The notes beneath the pieces are model-generated. The model was not told where the DNA came from and ran no database searches. It saw only the letters and a program-made list of their open reading frames with translations. Below, one piece after another: positions 25,902-38,399 of a stretch of DNA of 64,000 nucleotides. The first letter of the stretch is position 1. Each line of letters begins with the position of its first letter. The position numbers and the translations under genes are program-made. The DNA comes from Thunnus maccoyii (taxonomy: Eukaryota > Chordata > Actinopteri > Scombriformes > Scombridae): the NCBI RefSeq assembly GCF_910596095.1, contig NC_056548.1, positions 17,074,651 through 17,138,650 of the forward strand, read 5' to 3'.

Positions 25902-26774
25902 TAACTAACTATATATTAAATAAAAAACAGATATTACTCCCTAAAGTAGAGTAAAATATGCTATCTAAGGTAACATATTCATTCAGCATTTAATTTAAAA
26001 CAGCATGGACCATGTGAGTTCACATTCTGGACACAGAGGTAACTTGTACAACCTTCTTGCCAAAGTCCGCCTAGCATGGTGGCTAATTAGCGATTAGCAT
26101 AACTCGCGATTAGCATGCTAATACACATGAATTCGGTTGTTAAGACTTTAACATAACGCAGGCAACATATTACGATAAGACACACAAGGTTGCACATCAT
26201 AAATATGACTGCTCACCTAACAGGAGAACATGACAGAAGCAGGTGATATGAGGTTAGTGAATGCAGAGATTGCGCAACTGGCATCCTAGTAAAAAAAAAA
26301 ATAGCTTCCGCCTATATAATTCATGGATTGCCTACAAGCGTGTTCGGGTTTCGTATACAGACCGACGGTTGTAAAGTAGCACTGGGCTGTGGCATGGATG
26401 TGGCAGTTAGCTTGCGAGAGCAAATCAAATCACCTGCTTCTGTCATATTCTCCTGTTAGGTGAGCAGTCATATTTATGATGTGCAACATTGTGTGTCTTA
26501 CCGTAATATGTTGCCTCCGTTATGCTAAAGTCTTAACAACCAAATTCATGTGTATTAGCATGCTAAACGCGAGTTATGCTAATCGCTAATTAGACACCAT
26601 GCTAGGCGGACTTTGGCAAGAACGTTGTACAAGTTACCTCTGTGTCCAGAATGTAAACTCACATGGTCCATGCTGTTTTAAATTAAATGCTGAATGAATA
26701 TGTTACGTTAGATAGCATATTTTACTCTACTTTAGGGAGTAATATCTGTTTTTTATTTAATATATAGTGAGTTA
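25902..26774. repeat. Large palindrome: 346-bp arms around a 181-bp loop
   Basis: The sequence 25902-26247 is the near-complete reverse complement of 26429-26774; for example TAGCATGCTAA and the GGAGTAATATCTG/CAGATATTACTCC pairs face each other. The loop at 26248-26428 has no coding potential that I can see. It sits only 11 bp inside the left terminal inverted repeat and has no equivalent next to the right one, so it is probably a separate foldback or MITE-like insertion. No clear target duplication was found. Confidence 0.9.
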
Positions 26775-26952
26775 AAGTTTGTACTGTATATTAAACCTAG
26801 AGCACAGTTCTGTTTATTACCTAAACCTAACAAGTACGGGAAAGAAATATAACACTTGACTACACCTGAGCGGGTCATACACAGGTATAAGTATGTCCTG
26901 AAAAACGTACAGAATCAAATCTAAACACAAAATCAATCTCTGTGTTTCCCAG

Positions 26953-27014
26953 GCCTTCAAACCATGGATCATGTGGACAGAACAACAATGGCTCTGACAA
27001 GCATCATTGCCGAG
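26953..27014 (+). other. Mini-exon candidate of the host DNA transposon (part 1)
   Basis: A good acceptor (TCTGTGTTTCCCAG) precedes a segment that opens with ATG at 26964, reads 17 codons and ends at a GAG|GTACAG donor. A strong acceptor (TTGTGATTACAG) at 34914 starts the next piece (34915-34962) in phase, which stops after 15 codons. Joined they would give only 32 residues without a known motif. The BEL element was inserted at the first bases of the intervening intron. It may be the remnant of a transposon gene or chance splice signals. Confidence 0.25.
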
Positions 27015-27020
27015 GTACAG

Positions 27021-27539
27021 TGTAACTGTTGTTTGTAATTTGTAATGTCAGTATTGTCTTTTGGAATACATTTGAGTTATTTGCAATATATGTCAGTTAT
27101 CTTTGATGTTTTGTATTATTTTAAGAAGATAGCTTTTATTGTGAAACAGCCACTTTTATTTAGAAAAGCCAGTTGTGCCGTTCTGACGTACGGGAGAAGG
27201 GAGAAATGAGCAGGTAAAGATGCACATGTGCCCCAGCTAAGATACATGCTAAATATCAACCTATTTAAGTGGTTGTGAAATGTTTAAGGGCCCTTCAAGG
27301 ACCAAGGATAATTCCCTTATTTGCAGAACGCAGCCAACGAGGTAATTCTTGTTTTTGTCTTTATTTTACTTTGATGAGCTGTTTTCCACATGCTGTAAAG
27401 GCTTTTATTTTCGCTAACTTTGTCTTTATACCGTGTGTGTATGTGTCTGTAGTTTTCACGGTGGATTTGGAGAGAAAGCTACAAATAAACCAGTTGCAAG
27501 AAAGCCACTTGTGTTTGCCTGTGCTTCGAGGGAATTACA
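27021..27539 (+). repeat. 5' LTR of the BEL element
   Basis: 519 bp, paired with 34155-34673. It begins TGTAACTGTTG and ends GGGAATTACA. The 5-bp duplication TACAG precedes it directly. Confidence 0.95.
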
Positions 27540-28188
27540 GTGAAAACTCGAACTGTCCATCAGCGCGAGTGAGCATCAATTAACAACACGGCAAGTTCAA
27601 AGGACTGGCTTCATTCAGCCTGTCTGCAGCGCATGGAGCAGTCATTCATGGAGCAACAGATGAGCCAAAAAACAGCGTTAAAAAGCACATAAAGAAGTAA
27701 GACCCACGCAGCTTAAACAGTGAAGTTTCAAGAAGAAGTAGCAAAGGGCTTGGACACTAATAAGTTAAGAGTTATTTAAGAAGAGTGTTTTTGTCAGTGT
27801 TTGTTATCACGTAATTTAACTCAAGTTTATTATTCCAGAGATACTAAAGTTAAACGGCAAACATTTTTTGCTTGCAATTTAAGTTAATTTTGTGAAATAA
27901 GAAGTGAACACTAACTGCCATTGAAATGTAAGTTTTCTGAGTGTTTTATGTGATTTGCATATATTGTGTGTATTTCACTAGTGATATTTAAGGTCCAATT
28001 ACATCATTTTGCACACCTTTAAGTTCTAAAGTGCACTTTTGAAGTATCAAGCATTTATTTATCTATTATTGACATTTACATTTGAGTGAGTGTTTAAAGT
28101 TGATGGGAAAGTTTGTTTACCACGTTAATTTCTATTTGTAAACAACGTAACTGCTATTGTTTTGCAAAATGCGATTAGTGATTTGACA

Positions 28189-31100
28189 ATGTCAAAGCCA
28201 AAAGAGTCTACAATTCAGATAGGGGACAGTCTTAGAGACAGAGCAAATTCCCACGATCAACCTGAAGATGGAGAAGTAGGTGATGCTGAAGGCCACCAAG
28301 AGGAAGCTCACCAACCCAGGCGAAGTCAGAGAATTAAAACTCTTACAGAAAAGGGTAAAGAAATGCAAGAAGGAAAAATTAAAGGGCTTCAACAAAAGTT
28401 TGACTACATATATGACAAGTGGAGAACACACGTTAAATCTGCTAAGCAGCCATTATCACAATCAACAGAGCCTTTATCTGATGATCTGCTTCAAGATATC
28501 ATTGGTGATGTCATAGGGCTTTCTGCAGATGTCCAGCGTATTTATGATGAACTACGCAAAGTCTCACCTCCAGGTCAGGACACACGTCGAAGAGTGGATC
28601 AGTGTGTGGAGATTTCAAAGTTCATTGTATCCAGAGCCTCAAGTCGGCTGGGCGGAAAGATTCCAGAACGAGAGCAAGAGTGGCCAGAAGCAGGCTCTCT
28701 CTTCGACTCAAGCATCAGTAAATCAGGTTCTGTCATTTCTATCTTGAGAGGCACCTCAGAGCATTCAAGCCAATCTCCTGTTAATCGCCAAGAAGCTGCT
28801 GCTGAAGCTGCTGCAAGCCAAGCAGTTCTGAAAGTGCTACAAGAGCAAGAAAAGGAACAAGTGGAAATACAGCGCTTAGAAGCAGAAGCTAAAAGAAAGA
28901 TAGCAGATGAAGAGGCAGCAGCCATCAAGCGTCGTTTAGAACGAGAAAAAGAAGAAGCTAAAATTAAAGCTAAACGGGAAGAAGAGCATGCAGCTCTACA
29001 AAGGACTCTGGAAGAAAAGAGGAGAAAGATACTGCAGTTAGAGGCAATGAAAAGTCTCAATGCCGCACAAGCAAGAATACAGGTGTATGATCAGGTGAAG
29101 GCTGTAGCAGAGCAAAAGGACACTGTAAAACAAGAGAAGGAAGAAGATAATCAAGCTTCAGCTCCAACAAGTCCTCAACCGCTGTATGTACCTTTCATAC
29201 CCCAGGCTGGAACCACCTCCTCAAATGACAGTACAGCAGAGCTTGTTAGGGTGCTGGCAGGTGCTTTAAGTGCGAACAGGATTCCAGTTCCAGAGCCGTC
29301 AGTATTCACTGGGGATTCATTGAAATACAACGATTGGAAACTCTCCTTTGAAACACTGATTGACCAGAAAAACATTCAAGACAAAGAGAAGATATACTAC
29401 CTGCGTAGATATGTAAGTGGACAAGCTAAGAAAGCACTTGATGGATATTTCCTACTCGGTACTGAATCTGCCTATGTTGCTGCATGGGAGATTTTAGAGG
29501 AGAGATATGGAAATCCATTCACGATTGCAAAATCGTACAGAGACAAGCTTCAAGCATGGCCTAGGATGGGGTCTAAGGACAGTTTTGAGCTCAGAGAGTT
29601 TGTTGATTTTCTCCGCAGTTGCGAGGCTGCCATGGTCCACATCAAATCATTGGAAATCTTGAATGACTGTAATGAAAACAGGAAAATTTTGTCAAAGTTA
29701 CCAGACTGGCTAACAGCGAGATGGAACCGGAAAGTTATTGAAGTCCAAGAAAACAGTAACCAATTCCCCTCCTTCAGTCAATTTGTTAAATTTCTGACAA
29801 GAGAAGCAAAAATCGCCTGTAATCCTGTTACATCATTGCAGTCACTGAAACAAACTGATGCAGAAAAAACAAAATACCAAAGACCTCAAAGCTTAGGAGC
29901 AAAGACTCTTACTACAAATTCAAATGAAAGAACTAACATGTCTTGTATTTTCTGTCAGAAAAGTGGGCACACCTTGCACAAATGCAGAAAGTTCATGGAG
30001 AAAACAGTTCCAGACAGAATCAAGTTTGTTCAAACTGAAAGGTTATGCTTTGGCTGTCTCAAGTCTGGTCATCACTCAAAGAGTTGCAACAGTAGGAGTG
30101 TTTGTGATGTGTGCCATAAGCGGCATCCTACTTGCTTGCATGCAGTGCGACCTAAAGAAGAACAAAACCCACTACAAGCCAAGCAAACTCAAAGTCAAGA
30201 AAAGCCGAGTACAAGTCAAGAAAAACACCAAGAACGACCTCAATCTACACAACCCAAAGGAACAACCACAGCTGCTACTTCAAACAGAGTGATACTGGAG
30301 GAAGCTAACACACAAACAGCCGCAATAATTCCTGTTTGGCTTTCATCCACATCTCAGGCAGCCCAAGAAGTTCTTGTGTACGCACTTTTGGATTCTCAAA
30401 GTGACACAACCTTCATTCTGAGTGAAGTAGCTGAAACTTTGAAAGTAAACAAACGACAAGTCAAGCTCAAGCTTTCTACTATGACCTCAAGAACCACGTT
30501 AGTAAGCTCCCAAAGGGTAGACAACTTACAAGTCAGAGGCTTTTACACCGATAAGAAGATCTCCTTACCACCAGTCTACACACGGGATTTTATTCCAGCC
30601 AACGGAACTCACATCCCAACAGATGAAACTGCAAAAGCTTGGTCTCATCTAGAGCACCTTCAAGGAGAAATTGCACCTTTACAGGACTGTGAAGGAGGTT
30701 TGCTCATTGGATACAACTGCTCACAAGCTTTACTTCTAAGAGAAGTTGTGTCTGGCAAAGAAAATCAGCCGTATGCACTGCTCACGGACCTTGGATGGAG
30801 TATTGTTGGCCACGGCAATCCCTGTCTAGACTACGGTGACACAATTGGGATCAGCCATCGCATAGTAGTAAGACAAGTGACACCAGGTGTTGAGCCGTCG
30901 GTCAATCTCAAGACTGAAGTACACTATGTGAGTCGAAACAAAGTAAAGGAAATTATTCCTTCAGACGTCATAAACATCCTGGAATCAGACTTCTCTGAAA
31001 GAGCTGGAGAAAATGATCCTGTGTCTCAAGATGACTTGAAGTTTCTTTCCAAGTTGAGAGGGAATATTACACAAAAGGACAATGGTCACTACGAAATGCC

Positions 31101-33914
31101 TTTGCCGTTCAAGGAGGAAAGACCGAAACTACCGAACAACAAGACGTGCGCAATACACCGTCTGAACTGTCTTGAAAGGAGACTAAAGAAAGATCAAAGA
31201 TACTATAAAGACTATGTCAAGTTCATGGATGACATCATATCACGTGGAGATGCAGAGAAGGTCCCTGAGGATGAAATTGACAATAGTCCAGTTTGGTACA
31301 TTCCACATCATGGAATCTATCATCCACAGAAACCAGGCAAAATACGCGTAGTATTTGACTGTTCTGCCAAGTACCAAGAGACATCCCTCAACGACCATCT
31401 GCTCACTGGTCCTGACTTAACAAATACATTGGTGGGTGTCCTATGCCGCTTCCGAAAAGGTTACATTGCAGTCATGTGCAACGTGGAAAGAATGTTCCAC
31501 CAGTTTCACGTCGAAAAGGAAGATTAGGATTATTTGAGGTTTCTATGGTGGGAGAATGGCAACGTGGAAACCACACCATCCATCTACCGCATGAAGGTCC
31601 ACTTGTTTGGAGCAGCCTCGTCTCCTGGCTGTGCCAACTTCAGCCTAAAACATCTGGCAGCACAAGGGGAAGGTCGGTTCAGCGACGCCGCCATATGCTT
31701 CATTCAGAGGAATTTTTATGTAGATGACGGTCTAACAAGCGTTCAAACTGAGAAGGAAGCCATCAAGCTTATCAAAGACTCAAGAGAACTTTGCTTTACT
31801 GGCAAATTAAGACTCCACAAGTTTGTATCTAATAGTGAGAACGTGATGGCAACCATCCCAGAGGAAGAACGTGCAGCAGTCAAAGATCTGGACATGGCCT
31901 TGAGTTCACCACATATGGAGAGAGCTCTCGGAGTGGAGTGGTGTATCACATCAGACTCATTCAAATTCAGAGTTCAAGTGAAACCCAATCCATTGACAAG
32001 AAGAGGCGTACTGTCTACAGTTGCTTCTGTGTATGATCCCCTAGGGTTCATGGCACCCTTCGTCCTTTTGGGGAAACAAATACTCCAGGAAATGTGTAGA
32101 GAGAAACTTGGATGGGATGAAGATCTTCCAGAACGTTTAAGACCTCAGTGGGAGTCCTGGCTCAGAGATCTACCCAACCTGGCTGAAATGGAAATCAAAA
32201 GATGCTTCTTACCTTCAAGTTTCGGCAGTGTCAAAAGGTATGAACTTCACCATTTTGCTGACGCAAGCATCTCCGGCTATGGTGCATGTACTTACCTCCG
32301 AGCTATTAATCTATCCGATGAAGTTCACTGTTGTTTGGTAATGGGTAAGTCAAGAGTTTCACCAACCAAGGTTACAACTATACCTAGATTGGAACTGTCA
32401 GCTGCAGTTGTTGCAGTTCAAACCAGCGACACGCTTCAGAAGGAACTAGACATTCAAGATCTGCAGGAGTTCTTCTGGACAGATTCTACAGTTGTTCTCG
32501 GCTACATAAACAACGATGCCAGAAGGTTTCAGGTGTTTGTAGCCAACCGCATACAAAGAATCAAGTTAAGTACAAAGCCTGAACAATGGGCTTATGTTGC
32601 CTCTGAGAACAATCCTGCAGATCATGCCTCTCGAGGTTTGACTGCACAGCAGCTCAGGAACTCTAACTGGTTCATAGGACCAAAGTTTCTGTGGCAAAAG
32701 GAACTACCTCACAGACGATGCAAGGTGGGAGATATCAAGGAAGATGATCCTGAACTCCGCAAGGCTTTTGTGTGTAACACTAGGGCAAAGGAAGAAAGGT
32801 CATTATTGGATCACTTCAAGAAGTTCTCTGATTGGTCAAGGGTGGTAAATGCAGTTGCTAGACTGAAAAGGCAGATCAGGGAATACAAAGGTGTGCAACA
32901 AAGAACCAACGAATGTACAAGCTTGGAAGAAAGGAAAGAAGCAGAACTGGCAGTGGTCAAGCTAGTGCAAGAAGAGGCATTCTCAGACTTAATAAAATGC
33001 TTGAAACTAGGGAATGTGACTGTCAAGACCAAAGATAGTAAGTTGTACAAGTTGAGTCCATTCCTGGATGAAGAAGGCATCCTGAGAGTGGGAGGACGTC
33101 TGAGTCGAGCCACATTACACCCACACGTGAAGCATCCGGCACTTCTACCGAAGAATAGCCATATATCCTCTCTACTTATCAAACACTTTCACGAAAAGAT
33201 ACAGCATCAAGGACGTGGAATGACGATGAATGAACTGCGAGCTAATGGATGGTGGATCCTGGGATGCAGCAGTGCAGTCTCGTCGCACATTTTCAAATGT
33301 GTCAAGTGCAGAAAGTACAGGAGACCGACTGAAGAACAAAGGATGGGCGATTTACCACAAGACAGAATGGAAACTACTCCATCCTTTACCTACGCCGGCA
33401 TCGACTGTTTTGGTCCAATCTATGTTAAAGAGGGAAGAAAAGAGCTCAAAAAATATGGTCTTTTACTTACCTGTCTATGTTCAAGAGCCATACACATAGA
33501 GATGCTGGATGACATGACAACGATGCATTTATTAATGCTTTGAGAGCATTCATCGCCATAAGAGGAAACGTGCGTCAACTAAGATGTGACCAAGGCACTA
33601 ATTTTGTCGGTGCAAGGAGAGAGTTTATAGAACTCATGAAAGGAATGGATCAAGAAAGAACAAAGAGTTTTGGATGTGAATTGCTCATGAACCCTCCAGC
33701 GGTGAGTCACATGGGTGGCGTCTGGGAGAGGCAGATAAGGACCATAAGGAGTGTTCTTACTGCTATTCTTGACCAGTCAGCACAAAGGCTTGACAGTACC
33801 TCCCTACGGACATTCATGTATGAGGTTATGGCTATCATTAATAGCAGACCACTCACCGTCCTGAACCTTTAACTCCAAACCATATCCTCACAATGAAGTC
33901 TGCGGTCATTCTGG
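28189..33914 (+). pseudogene. BEL/Pao gag-pol polyprotein, broken
   Basis: From the ATG at 28189, 1112 codons run to an in-frame TAG at 31525; the same frame then stays open to about 33518, where a one-base frame change occurs (TGA at 33541 in the old frame). The new frame runs to about 33857, where a short segment is lost, and coding similarity ends near 33914. Domains: charged coiled coil (about residues 215-300), BEL gag core (about 370-530), zinc knuckles (CIFCQKSGHTLHKC and CFGCLKSGHHSKSC, about 585-630), aspartic protease-like LLDSQSD near 733, reverse transcriptase from about 1030 with FYVDDG near 31717, RNase H block, H2C2 integrase zinc site (ends KCVKCRKY), integrase core. The first RT catalytic position reads CNVERMF: asparagine where the family has aspartate. 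The integrase C-terminus is absent. The element cannot move itself. Confidence 0.93.
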
Positions 33915-34154
33915 TTAGTGATACTACATTTGACAAAAAGGGGAAATCAACAACTAAACCAGTGTTACTTGAAAGACCTATACAAAAGGTTGTTACACTG
34001 CTTGAAGCAGATTGAAGTGTTATTATTTTGACTGAAACTCCATGTCAGATGGTCAATAACAAGAAATGTGTTATTGAGAAATTGAAGTGTTCATTTGAAA
34101 ACAGTATTGTATTTAGAGAAATCCCACTTGAAGATTTGTGTGATTTGGTGGGAG

Positions 34155-34673
34155 TGTAACTGTTGTTTGTAATTTGTAATGTCAGTATTGTCTTTTGGAA
34201 TACATTTGAGTCATTTGCAATATATTTTAGTTATCTTTGATGTTTTGTATTATTTTAAGAAGATAGCTTTTATTGTGAAACAGCCAGTTTTATTTAGAAA
34301 AGCCAGTTGTGCCATTCTGACGTACGGGAGAAGGGAGAAATGAGCAGGTAAAGATGCACATGTGCCCCAGCTAAGATACATGCTAAATATCAACCTATTT
34401 AACTGGTTGTGAAATGTTTAAGGACCCTTCAAGGACCAAGGATAATTCCCTTATTTGCAGAACGCAGCCAACGAGGTAATTCTTGTTTTTGTCTTTATTT
34501 TACTTTGATGAGCTGTTCTCCACATGCTGTAAAGGCTTTTATTTTCGCTAACTTTGTCTTTATACCGTGTGTGTATGTGTCTGTAGTTTTCACGGTGGAT
34601 TTGGAGAGAAAGCTACAAATAAACCAGTTGCAAGAAAGCCACTTGTGTTTGCCTGTGCTTCGAGGGAATTACA
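34155..34673 (+). repeat. 3' LTR of the BEL element
   Basis: 519 bp, the same length as the 5' LTR, followed directly by the TACAG duplication. Differences from the 5' LTR are single-base only. Confidence 0.95.
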
Positions 34674-34914
34674 TACAGTATGTGCACTGCATGTGAAAAT
34701 GTCATACCTGTATTTGTGGTGCCATTGTGCTTGTTTTTTAAACTATTATTCACTACTACAAATTACGTAATATCAGAATAACTTGTAATTATCATTTTTA
34801 ATCGTGGATGGGGTGGGTGGGGTTAATGTAATGAATGCTGTTATGTAACAATTGTGTGCATGTGTGTTTTAGACTTCACTATACTGTAATACACTTTAAT
34901 AATTGTGATTACAG

Positions 34915-34962
34915 GTGGATATAGCTTCAGGAGGGGAAAAAAAGTGTCTCCACCCGCACTGA
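34915..34962 (+). other. Mini-exon candidate of the host DNA transposon (part 2)
   Basis: It starts after the acceptor TTGTGATTACAG and reads 15 codons to a TGA at 34960. It is in phase with the donor at 27014. No domain was recognised. Confidence 0.25.
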
Positions 34963-35551
34963 AGGGACAAGCCTAAAAGATTTCACATTGCACTTTAAAG
35001 GATTTGTGGATTCCTGCCCTGAGCTGAAGAACAAAATAAAAAAGACTCAAAAGAAATGATGAACTCCTCCCAGTAAAGTGGCGATGTAGAACATAAGAAC
35101 AAAGTACCTGAATATTGTTTTTGTTGTTGTTCTTGTTGTTGGTCTGTTACATTAACAATTTAAACATAGTTTCCTGTTTTGTTCTTGTTTTTTTTTTTTA
35201 CTAAAATCATCAATTTTACTGAATCATTTTATAACTGCATTTTGATAGATTAGTTAAGATAGATAGATTAGTTAAGAGTTATTTTGTTGTTTAAGTTTTA
35301 TATAAAGTTTTATATACAATTTTTGTTAAGTTATATATATTGCAATTTATATAGAATATTTATATTGTATAATAGTAGTTTATATAGTTAAGAAGTTGTA
35401 AATGAAACATTCTATTTAATCATGTTCAACAATGTTTTCTCATTGTCTGTTCAAAATGTTGGTCCAGTGTGTTGTTAATGACACATTGCATGTTGTTAGA
35501 TTGTGACATGAAAGGTAACAGAACCAAACAGTTAAGTAAGGATGGGAGAAC

Positions 35552-36159
35552 ATAATCCAGCCCGCTCCCTGTTGTTACCATGTACTTATAGGGTAACTAG
35601 TCTATACCTACAGAGTAAGACTGGGAGAACAGCACATATGTTGTGGTTTATGTGTAATTAAAGAATAAAATCATTTTTCATAACTTCCTGCGTACCTTAT
35701 TATTGTGTAATTAAAGATATACTATGTATATTATTACATTACTGTATTGTTATTTTTTCATCCTCGGATGACAATACAAGCCTTTCATAGCTGCACTGGA
35801 GAGAGGTAAGATTGCCTGTTATGAGCTGCTGCAGTGCTGGACCAACATGGCTGCTAGGAGCCAATTTCCAAAAGTATAGACCCATTTCTCGCCTTGTTCT
35901 ATTGAAATTCATACAATGAAGTAGAAGACATAAGCATAATAAACTTCTTGAGTGTGGGTGAAGCTTGCCTGTCAAACACACATGCATAAAAAAATGATTG
36001 TCATAACTGCCACGAGCAAAAACATTTGATTTTAGTACACATATACACATGTAACGTACTGATTCATACGAGAAAATTACACTATAAATTCCGGGAAATT
36101 ACATGGTAAGTGATGGGAAGTTGCACCGTAAAACGCGGGCTGTATTATAAAGGGTTACC
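35552..36159 (-). repeat. Right terminal inverted repeat of the composite element
   Basis: Reverse complement of 25257-25890 with scattered differences. It contains about 130 bp not present in the left copy (near 35615-35770). It is followed by the AAACTATT duplication at 36160-36167. Confidence 0.9.
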
Positions 36160-36167
36160 AAACTATT

Positions 36168-38340
36168 TTATATAATGCTGGATAGTTTAATGAATTATAA
36201 TTCATCATACTTTAATTGTTATATTTTGTCAGTGAAATCTGAATTTTGTCAGTAAAATCTGAATCTGCAACATAATAACATTTATCTGTATATATGTAGT
36301 AATACAATCTTTTCCTCTGAAGCAGAAGTACAGATTAAGTAAGTAGTATACTTGCATATTTTTTAAGTGCTTTGGGTGCCTTTTGGAAGTTATTTCAGGG
36401 TGCAGTGAGATAGAATAGATAGAACATAATTCAATTTGGGGGCCCCAGGTAGTTGCATACCTTGCGTAATGGTAAATTACTGGTTACTGATTACTTATGA
36501 CTGATTACTTGCTCCTGCAGAGTACTGAAAGACAATAGCATGTGCTGTTATTGTAGTCATGCATTGCATGGCAATACAGTAGATGTTATAAGAAACAGCT
36601 CAAGGTTCAGTTGTATACTACATTAAGCCTACAAAAGACAATTATACGTGGCGGATTTTCTAGAATAATACCAACATTTATTTAACTCAGTTGCAACGTC
36701 TAATACAAAGAGTAGCCTGTGTGCAGGGACAATGAGGGTGTCCAAACGCATGTCGTATGTGCAACGGTTTGTATTAAATTGAAGTGAATTTTTATTAATG
36801 ATTATCCTCTCAAGCAGCTATGTCTTTAAACAGATGTTCCAATAAAAGTAGCATATGATGAAATATTGGCTCACCAAATGGAAATGAGAGACCAAAGCAA
36901 CAGTCTCAACGGGGAAATATTATTCAGATTGGCCCGAACATACATATACAGCGGCAAAAATCAGCAACTAAACGCGGATATTCTGGCTTTTAAAGTTTAA
37001 TTTGCCCTTGTGGAAATATTTAAAGTTCCATCATGTCATGTTTTCCGTGCGTAATGTTACACTGTTAAACCTTTTTCCTTTTCCCGGAGGGAAATTCTGC
37101 AATACAATGATGCAACAGTGGTGCAGTTACAGAGATTAGTATAAAGAATGTATTAGTTTGTATTAATGGTGGTTGCAGGGGTTGCATTTAATTAATTTTG
37201 CACATACATTTAATTAGAACAGATTATGTTTATTATGCCCAAAACGAGTGAAGAAATAGTTCATTTAAGATGGTTTAATGGTTGCATAAACTTACATGTT
37301 TTGATACTGAATAAAATTGTAAAACCACAGCAAGTCTACAGGATCGCAGCTCTGACGTGGACATTTTCTGGACAATTTAGGGGGAAAGAGTTAGAGGTCT
37401 GACGTGTATAGAAGCACAGACGATTGATTGATTATTGTGTTGATTTCGCATGAAACAAAGTAACCAGACTGGGACGTGCGCCGTGGCCCTGCTGCCATCA
37501 ACTGACTGAAGGTGCTTAACAAACAGAAGGAAGAGGGTTTTCATGTTGTCTAAAAGCAGCTGTAAATAACAGATGCACTTCGATTTTAAATGTTAGCCTA
37601 TTTGTTTGTTTTACCTTTTTTTGGAGAGATGTCTTCATTCACTTTCACATTGCTCTTTTTTTAATCTCAAGCAAACTTATTTTAAGGCCTTCTCCATTAA
37701 TACGCTATGTTTTTTCTTTTGTCTTGTTATCTGTGAAAATAAACTTTTAAAATTATGAATAAAACATGGAAATAAAGCCAACGTATAAGGGTTATTTGTC
37801 CGAATTAACTGCGTGTGGGGGCTGGGTTGAACTAGCAATGATTTGTTTGTTTATTTGTAAATAGGACCTACGAGTTTAACAAATCAGCTAAGTGACATCG
37901 ATCGCCACAGAGGTTTGTCAAGACAGACAAAAGGAAATGCTCAACTGATTGATAATACAAGGGACTGACTGACTGTATGTAGCCTCGAACTACCACAAGG
38001 TGGTGATATTACCCTTTACATAGGCCTGTATAGTCAGAGTCACTAAACTAATCCCATTAAATTGTTATTGAAAGATGCAGTATATTTTCATTCTCTTGAT
38101 AAAAATGTTTTACTATTCAATATATTCAGCTAAAGCTACAATTATAGACCGAGAAGAAAATAACAAACATGCACCGCTAACGTTAAAGTAAAGCATAACG
38201 TTACAGTCTTACAGTAATCGCTGTCAGGTTGTGCTATATCTAATAATAATTATATAAGTAGTTAGAAAATTATATCTTATTTAATGGCATATTATGTATT
38301 GTATTGTTCATCTCATGACTGGTGAATGCTCCAGACAGTG
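36168..38340. other. Intergenic, upstream of arf6; no gene seen
   Basis: This is AT-rich sequence without long open frames or recognisable mobile-element coding. A GGGGGCCCCAGG word near 36438 matches one near 24187. The last few hundred bases become GC-richer as the arf6 promoter is approached. Confidence 0.6.
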
Positions 38341-38399
38341 AGAGGCAGCAGCTGAATGAAGTCGACGGGAGGAAGTGGCGGTTAATGCAGCTCCACACC

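Larger units (their letters stand above)
27021..34673 (+). mobile_element. BEL/Pao LTR retrotransposon, full-length structure, coding-defective
   Basis: Two 519-bp direct LTRs starting TGT and ending ACA (27021-27539 and 34155-34673) enclose a gag-pol region in BEL order: gag with coiled coil, zinc knuckles, protease, RT, RNase H, integrase. A 5-bp target duplication, TACAG, lies at 27016-27020 and 34674-34678. I count about eight base differences between the LTRs (roughly 98.5 % identity), so the insertion is fairly young. The purine-rich stretch GGTGGGAG just before the 3' LTR is a plausible polypurine tract; I could not assign the primer-binding site. Confidence 0.95.
25257..36159. mobile_element. 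Composite DNA transposon with long terminal inverted repeats, containing a nested BEL element
   Basis: The two ends are inverted copies of each other for about 0.6 kb, starting with G(C/G)TAAC(A/C)CTTTATAATACAG. They are flanked by an 8-bp direct repeat AAACTATT at 25249-25256 and 36160-36167, so the unit moved as one piece before or with its cargo. Removing the 7.65-kb BEL insertion leaves about 3.25 kb. I find no recognisable transposase in what remains, only two mini-exons. The 8-bp duplication fits hAT, P-like or a related superfamily; the end sequence alone does not decide. It may be non-autonomous. Confidence 0.88.

Noticed and set aside
28189-33914. A domesticated host gene derived from BEL gag-pol
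   Set aside because: Both LTRs and the target duplication are intact and the coding region has a stop, a frame change and a truncation, so there is no sign of preserved function.
27021-34673. Endogenous retrovirus
   Set aside because: Domain order, DUF1759-like gag, the two zinc knuckles, the RT style and the 5-bp duplication fit BEL/Pao. No envelope-like frame was seen between the integrase and the 3' LTR.
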